Source: Novosphingobium sp. UBA6272 | Lineage (GTDB): Bacteria > Pseudomonadota > Alphaproteobacteria > Sphingomonadales > Sphingomonadaceae | NCBI RefSeq assembly: GCF_002440635.1 | Contig: NZ_DJUW01000002.1 | Coordinates: forward strand, 131,567 to 195,566 | DNA: 64,000 nt | Reading direction: 5' to 3' | Shown: piece by piece, positions 59,235-64,000 of the stretch | Layout: every line of letters begins with the position of its first letter | How positions within the stretch are numbered: position 1 is the stretch's first letter | Translations under genes and position numbers: made by a program | The notes under the pieces: generated by a model | What the model saw: the letters and a program-made list of their open reading frames with translations, nothing else | Databases searched by the model: none | Told to the model about the DNA's origin: nothing

Positions 59235-60101
59235 ATGCAGCGGCGTTTGTTTCTGGCGGGCGGCGGGGCGCTGGCCGGCCTCGGATTGTGGCGTGCTCGC
59301 GGCTGGGCGGCCGAGCGGCTTGGGCTGGATCCCAGCGCCGATTTCGCGCTGACCGGGCAGCTGACCCAGGGCGGCTGGGCGCGCGGCAAGGCACCGGCCG
59401 ACACCCGTCAACTCACTTTCAATGGCCGTCAGGTCCGGCTTGCGGCGGACGGCGCCTTCCTGATTGCGTTCGATCGCGACAGCGGGCCGCGCGGTGAACT
59501 GTTGGCCGAACTGCGCGACGGCGGATCGAGCCGGGGCGGTTTCGCCATCTCCCCGCGCGCCTGGCAGATCGAGCGGATCCCGCTCGGGCCGCGTCCCGGA
59601 ACCCCGCCGAACGAGGAATATGCCCGCCGCCGCGCCGCCGAGACCGCCAGGATCAACGCTGCCCGGGCCATTGACCATCAAGTCGATGGCTGGCGGCAGA
59701 AATTCATCTATCCGGCATTCGGGCGGATTTCCGGGCGGTTCGGATCGCAGCGGATCTACAACGGAACGCCCGGCTCCTACCATTCGGGCATGGATATCGC
59801 GACCGGCTCCAGCGGCACGCCCTTTGTCGCACCGGCTGACGGAGTGGTGATCCTGGCTGCGGCGGAATCATTCAGCCTCGAAGGCCGCCTGCTGATGATC
59901 GACCATGGCATGGGTCTCAACAGCGCCTTCCTGCATTGTTCCAGCCATGCGGTGAAGGAAGGCGACACCGTCCGTCAGGGCCAGTTCATCGGCCGGGTTG
60001 GCGCGACAGGGCGGGCGACCGGGCCGCATCTCCATTGGTCGATCAAATGGCGCGAGGCGCGGCTCGATCCGCTGCTGTTTGTCGGGCCGATGCCGGGCTG
60101 A
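59235..60101 (+). CDS. M23-family metallopeptidase (LytM-like)
   Basis: 288 aa from ATG 59235. RRLFLAGGGALAGLGLWRARGWAAE is a Tat/Sec-like signal with two Arg. The catalytic M23 domain starts near 190: IYNGTPGSYHSGMD with the first metal His and Asp, LMIDHGMGLNSAFLHCS and GPHLHWSIKWR with the second His pair. It should cleave peptidoglycan peptides or activate amidases at the envelope. Confidence 0.9.
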   Translation: MQRRLFLAGGGALAGLGLWRARGWAAERLGLDPSADFALTGQLTQGGWARGKAPADTRQLTFNGRQVRLAADGAFLIAFDRDSGPRGELLAELRDGGSSRGGFAISPRAWQIERIPLGPRPGTPPNEEYARRRAAETARINAARAIDHQVDGWRQKFIYPAFGRISGRFGSQRIYNGTPGSYHSGMDIATGSSGTPFVAPADGVVILAAAESFSLEGRLLMIDHGMGLNSAFLHCSSHAVKEGDTVRQGQFIGRVGATGRATGPHLHWSIKWREARLDPLLFVGPMPG

Positions 60102-60108
60102 GCCGCGA

Positions 60109-60642
60109 CTATTCGACCCGGCGCACCTTGATCGCCCGCTGCCCGTCGATGTTCATGCGGTAGACGCCAAGCGCGCCCTTGGTGATCTTGACCGGATTGC
60201 CTTTGACCGGATCGAACACCAGACTTTCGCTGTCGGTCTGTTCCCAAACCGATCCGTCCGCCAGGGTGATTTTCCAGGCTCCATAACCGAAAGTCCGGGC
60301 CATCGCGACGGTGCCTTCGATCGACTTGACCTCATCCTTGTCGTCATCACCCCCGCCGAAAATACCAAGGCTCGGCAGTGCAAAGCCGAACAGGCCCTTC
60401 TTCGCCGCGCGGACCGAGGCGCGATCGGTCACCACGACATCGCCGCTGGCGGCGGCCTGTTCCAGCTTGCCGACCTGCGCGTCATAGCACGCAAGCCGCG
60501 CGGCCGGATCGGGAATCGCCTTGCACTGGACCAGATCCTTGTAGGCCTGCGGCTGCGGCGGCGGAACCTTTTCCTTGGCCGCGGCTATGCCGGCCAAAGC
60601 CAGTGTTCCGGCGGCAAAGAGGACGATCCGGTGAAGACGCAT
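60109..60642 (-). CDS. Hypothetical exported protein
   Basis: 177 aa from ATG 60642, which has AAAGGAG upstream. The signal peptide is MRLHRIVLFAAGTLALAGIAA. The mature part begins YKDLVQCKAIPDPAARLACYDAQVGKLEQA with two cysteines, the pattern of small envelope proteins in sphingomonads, and the C-terminal half forms beta strands (VKSIEGTVAMARTFGYGAWKITLADGSVW, GVYRMNIDGQRAIKV). No function is known. It converges on the M23 gene. Confidence 0.72.
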   Translation of the reverse strand: MRLHRIVLFAAGTLALAGIAAAKEKVPPPQPQAYKDLVQCKAIPDPAARLACYDAQVGKLEQAAASGDVVVTDRASVRAAKKGLFGFALPSLGIFGGGDDDKDEVKSIEGTVAMARTFGYGAWKITLADGSVWEQTDSESLVFDPVKGNPVKITKGALGVYRMNIDGQRAIKVRRVE

Positions 60643-60913
60643 GGCTAACAACTCCTTTACCATTCACGCCCTGTCGCGGAGCGGCCTTGGTTCACGCGGT
60701 TAATAGGCTGCGAAAACCCGGCTTGTCACTGTGACTTTATGGTTACAGTCGCAATCAAACCTGCCCGGAAATGCGTCAGTTTGCTTTACAGTGGAGTCTC
60801 GCGGCGGCACGGAAGGCAGCATCGGGTGGAAAAGGGCCATTTGTTGGCCTGATCTGCCTGTTCACGCGCCGGATTTCGGTCCGGCATCCAGAACACAGAG
60901 GGACTGGAAACAC

Positions 60914-63900
60914 ATGAAAAGCTTGCTCAAACTCGCATCTGCCCCCGCAGTGCTCGGCTTCGCGCTGACCGCTCTGCCGGCATATGCCCAGGATGCGGCT
61001 GACGAAGAGGTCGATGCTGATACCATCGTCGTCACCGGTTCGCGCCTGGCTTCGCCGAACCTGGATTCGGCCAGCCCGGTTACCGTCGTTTCGGCGGAAG
61101 ACATCAAGAGCACCGGCACCACCCGCGTGGAAGACCTGGTGAACTCGCTCCCGCAGGTTTTCGCCGGCCAGGGTTCGAACTATTCGAACGGCGCTTCGGG
61201 TGCTGCGACTCTGAACCTGCGTGGTCTGGGTTCGGAACGTAACCTCGTTCTCGTCAATGGCCGCCGCCTTGTCCCTGGCGATCCGAGCACTTCGGCTGCC
61301 GACATCAACATGATCCCCGGTGCCATGGTCAAGCGCATCGACGTGCTGACCGGCGGCGCTTCGTCGGTTTACGGCGCGGACGCGGTTTCGGGTGTCGTCA
61401 ACTTCGTGATGGACACGAAGTTCGAAGGCTTCCGCATCGACGGCCAATACAGCTTCTACAACCACAACAACGACATCGGCACCCAGGTCACGGATGCACT
61501 CTCGGCCCGTGGCTTCGCGATCCCGCGCGGCATGGTCACCGATGGCGGCACGGTTGACGCAACCGTTGCCTTCGGCACTGCCTTCGACGGCGGCCGTGGT
61601 CACATCACCGCCTATGCCGGCTACCGCAAGGTCAATGCCGTGCTGCAGCGCGACCGTGACTATTCGGCTTGCTCGCTGACGCCGCGCACGACGGCGCAGG
61701 TTGCTGCGAACGGCGCGCTCTATACTTGCGGCGGCTCGCTGACCTCGGCCAACGGGACCATCTTCGACGGTTCATCGTCGACCTACCAGATCGGTGCAGG
61801 TCGCACCCTTCCGGCCGGTTTCACCCGCTACAACTTCGCGCCGCTGAACTACTTCCAGCGTCCAGATGAGCGCTACACTGCGGGCGTCTTTGCCGACTAC
61901 GAAATCAGCGATTCGCTGAAGCCGTACATGGAATTCATGTTCATGGACGACCGTACCCTGGCGCAAATCGCGCCGTCGGGTGACTTCGGCAACACCACCT
62001 GGATCAACTGCGACAACCCGCTGCTGGGTTACAATGGTACCAATGGCTCGGGCGACGTACTTTGCCGCCCCGACAACTTGCTGTCCGACGCTTCGGATCC
62101 GTTCGCAACGGTTGGTAACAGCGGCGGTGCGCCAGTGGTCTTCACCGACGCGCTGGGCAACAGCTACACCCGCGGGTTCGCGCAGATCCTGCGTCGCAAC
62201 GTCGAAGGCGGTGGCCGCGTTAGCGATCTCCAGCACATCTCGTATCGCGGCGTGGTCGGCATGAAGGGCGACCTGGGTGATGCCTGGCAGTACGATGCGT
62301 TCTATCAGTATGGCCGGACCAACTATAACCAGGTCTACAAGAACGACTTCTCGGTTACCCGCATCACCCGCGCGCTTGACGTCGTAACCAATCCCGTCGG
62401 CGGTGCTCCGGTCTGTCGTTCGGTTCTTGATGGTACCGATCCGAACTGCGTTCCCTGGGACATCTGGGGCACCGGCACGGTCACCCAGGCTGCACTCAAC
62501 TATGTTCAGGTCCCGGGTATTGCCAAGGGTATCAACACCGAACAGATCGTGAGCGGCTATCTGACCGGCGATCTCGGCAAGTACGGCATCAAGAGCCCGG
62601 CTGCCAAGGATGGCTTCGGACTGGTCGTCGGTGCAGAATACCGTAAGGAAACGCTGGACTTCGTGACCGACGTTTCGTTCCAAACCGGTGACCTTGCCGG
62701 TCAGGGTGCCCCGACCCCGTCGGTTGCAGGTCAGTTTGACGTGAAGGAAGTCTTCGCCGAACTGCGCGCTCCGCTGGTTCAGGAAAGCTTCGTCTATGAC
62801 CTGACGGTTACCGGCGGCTTCCGCCACTCGTCGTATAGCGTCAATGGCGGTGCATCGTTCTCGACCGACACTTACAAGGTCGAAGGCGAATTCGCTCCGA
62901 TTCGCGACATTCGCTTCCGCGGTGGTTACAACCGCGCCGTTCGTGCACCGACTCTGCAGGACTTCTTCGCCCCGCAGATCGTTGGCCTCGACGGTTCGGA
63001 CGATCCCTGCGCCGGTTTCGTGATCGGTTCGGGCGGCTCGGGCCGTCCGGGTGATCCGGGCTGTATCGCTCAGGGCCTGAGCGTGGGTCAGACCGTTGTT
63101 GCCAACCCGGCCAACCAGTATAACGGCCTGGGCGGCGGCAACCCGAACCTGAAGCCGGAAATCGCTGATACCTGGACTGCTGGTGTTGTCTTGCAGCCGG
63201 GCTTCCTGCCGGGCTTCTCGATGAGCGTCGACTGGTTCAACATCAAGGTGAACAACGCGATCCAGGGCATCGGTGCTGATACCATCATCACCCAGTGCAC
63301 GAACACTTCGGATCCGTTCTTCTGCGGTCTCATCCGTCGTGACTCGACCGGTTCGCTCTGGCGTTCGTCGAACGGCTACATCATCAACCTGCCGCAGAAT
63401 ATCGGTTATGCGTCAACCAAGGGCGTCGACGTGTCGGCCGCTTACAGCCGCCAGCTTGGCGGTCTGGGCCGCATGAACGTAACCTTCGTCGGTACCTGGC
63501 TCGATGAACTCGTCACCTTCGACGGGATCACCGTTCCGGTTGACTGCGTGGGCTACCATGGTGGTCTGTGCGGTTCGCCGAACCCCAAGTGGCGCCATCA
63601 GATGCGCGTCGGCCTCGACACCAAGATGGGTGTCGGCGTCTCGGTGCGCTGGCGCTACTTCGACGGCGTCGCGCAGGACCGCTCGAGCACGAACCCGAAC
63701 CTCGCGGGTACGACTCAGCCGGCCAACCTGCGCATTCCGTCGGTTAGCTACTTCGACCTCGCGCTGACCGCGGACGTGGGCGACCACTTCAAGTTCCGTC
63801 TCGGTGCGAACAACCTGCTCGACAAGACCCCGCCGCTCACCAGCGGCGCGGCTTGCCCGGCCGGTCCGTGCAACGGCAACAGCTGGGCGCAGGTGTACGA

Positions 63901-63946
63901 CTCGCTGGGTCGTTACGTCTACGCCGGTGTGACCCTCGACTTCTAA
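60914..63946 (+). CDS. TonB-dependent outer membrane receptor
   Basis: 1010 aa. The signal peptide ends AYAQ. The TonB box region DTIVVTGSR is followed by the plug (SPVTVVSAEDIKSTGTTRVEDLVNSLPQV, GLGSERNLVLVNGRR, VLTGGASSVYGADAVSGVVNFVM) and a 22-strand barrel ending YVYAGVTLDF with the C-terminal Phe needed for assembly. The ligand is unknown. Sphingomonads carry dozens of these. The 271-bp upstream gap has two small hairpins but no clear operator. Codon use leans to T-ending codons, hinting at high expression. Confidence 0.95.
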   Translation: MKSLLKLASAPAVLGFALTALPAYAQDAADEEVDADTIVVTGSRLASPNLDSASPVTVVSAEDIKSTGTTRVEDLVNSLPQVFAGQGSNYSNGASGAATLNLRGLGSERNLVLVNGRRLVPGDPSTSAADINMIPGAMVKRIDVLTGGASSVYGADAVSGVVNFVMDTKFEGFRIDGQYSFYNHNNDIGTQVTDALSARGFAIPRGMVTDGGTVDATVAFGTAFDGGRGHITAYAGYRKVNAVLQRDRDYSACSLTPRTTAQVAANGALYTCGGSLTSANGTIFDGSSSTYQIGAGRTLPAGFTRYNFAPLNYFQRPDERYTAGVFADYEISDSLKPYMEFMFMDDRTLAQIAPSGDFGNTTWINCDNPLLGYNGTNGSGDVLCRPDNLLSDASDPFATVGNSGGAPVVFTDALGNSYTRGFAQILRRNVEGGGRVSDLQHISYRGVVGMKGDLGDAWQYDAFYQYGRTNYNQVYKNDFSVTRITRALDVVTNPVGGAPVCRSVLDGTDPNCVPWDIWGTGTVTQAALNYVQVPGIAKGINTEQIVSGYLTGDLGKYGIKSPAAKDGFGLVVGAEYRKETLDFVTDVSFQTGDLAGQGAPTPSVAGQFDVKEVFAELRAPLVQESFVYDLTVTGGFRHSSYSVNGGASFSTDTYKVEGEFAPIRDIRFRGGYNRAVRAPTLQDFFAPQIVGLDGSDDPCAGFVIGSGGSGRPGDPGCIAQGLSVGQTVVANPANQYNGLGGGNPNLKPEIADTWTAGVVLQPGFLPGFSMSVDWFNIKVNNAIQGIGADTIITQCTNTSDPFFCGLIRRDSTGSLWRSSNGYIINLPQNIGYASTKGVDVSAAYSRQLGGLGRMNVTFVGTWLDELVTFDGITVPVDCVGYHGGLCGSPNPKWRHQMRVGLDTKMGVGVSVRWRYFDGVAQDRSSTNPNLAGTTQPANLRIPSVSYFDLALTADVGDHFKFRLGANNLLDKTPPLTSGAACPAGPCNGNSWAQVYDSLGRYVYAGVTLDF

Positions 63947-63979
63947 GTCGAACGGCTCATCTGCCAGTAAACAGAGTGG

Positions 63980-63999
63980 CGGGTTCCTTCGGGAACCCG
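63980..63999 (+). terminator. Stem-loop after the TonB receptor gene
   Basis: CGGGTTCC and GGAACCCG enclose a TTCG tetraloop, 34 bases after the receptor stop. The window ends here, so a T-run cannot be checked. Confidence 0.7.
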
Positions 64000-64000
64000 G

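Noticed and set aside
1..64000. CRISPR arrays, tRNA/rRNA genes, insertion sequences or prophage
   Set aside because: No spaced direct repeats, transposase or integrase frames, or tRNA/rRNA-like sequence were recognised on reading; a tRNA scan was not run.

Overview
The window looks like a chromosomal replication-origin region from a high-GC alphaproteobacterium of the order Sphingomonadales. The evidence is the gene content and order: a TonB-dependent receptor, UrcA, DUF1491, DUF2093 and DUF6489 proteins, PopZ and MipZ, and an origin neighbourhood that matches Caulobacter almost gene for gene. No rRNA, tRNA, CRISPR array, insertion sequence or prophage was recognised. Start codons were adjusted by hand where conserved N-termini, ribosome binding sites or ATGA-type overlaps pointed to an internal start.

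Region 1 (1-11.4 kb) is almost all on the minus strand. It holds a partial DUF4402 secreted protein, parB-parA-rsmG-mnmG, a parS site, mnmE, a DUF6489 protein, a small dienelactone hydrolase/NTF2-like/ATPase group, rho, and hemJ-hemE. Three near-identical 16-bp parS palindromes are visible: two inside rsmG and one just past the mnmE stop. Region 2 (11376-11696) is the probable oriC, between hemE and the divergent PEP-synthase/PPDK regulatory gene. It has an AT-rich patch, weak DnaA-box-like sequences and four GANTC sites. Region 3 (11.7-17.7 kb) is plus-strand: ppsR-maf-aroE-coaE-dnaQ, hpf-ptsN-DUF1491 and a cell-wall hydrolase. Coding strand therefore diverges from the putative origin.

Region 4 (17.7-24.9 kb, minus) carries xth-erpA, a CBS protein, a ferredoxin, a thioesterase, an S9 peptidase, and a popZ-tolC-pcm-like run. 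Region 5 (25-44 kb) is mixed: class I fumarase, a LytS/LytTR two-component pair, UrcA, rplM-rpsI with a clear terminator, a cox15 operon with two unknown genes, a fused ThiS-ThiG, several uncharacterised proteins, a PadR regulator with a 27-bp palindromic operator, an acyl-CoA ligase, gamma-glutamyltransferase and pyrD.

Region 6 (44.2-51.0 kb) is a tightly overlapped SUF iron-sulfur operon: iscR-sufB-(mazF-DUF559-secreted protein)-sufC-sufD-sufS-sufT-sufA. It contains a lower-GC PemK/MazF-type toxin gene with no recognisable antitoxin, and palindromic repeats that encode the first residues of SufA. A strong terminator of unknown purpose precedes iscR. Region 7 (51-64 kb) has a protein with an internal duplication, an EI24-like membrane protein, an adenosine kinase-like gene, mipZ (with a consensus DnaA box and GANTC sites upstream), an AraC regulator, divergent purD/xseA sharing the CATG of their start codons, a DUF2093 protein, an M23 peptidase and a large TonB-dependent receptor.

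Nothing here is an obviously complete undescribed system. The strongest leads are the toxin and nuclease-like genes inside the suf operon, the repeat-derived SufA N-terminus, the possible small RNA or attenuator before iscR, and the grouping of the parS/ParAB/PopZ/MipZ polarity and division network around oriC.
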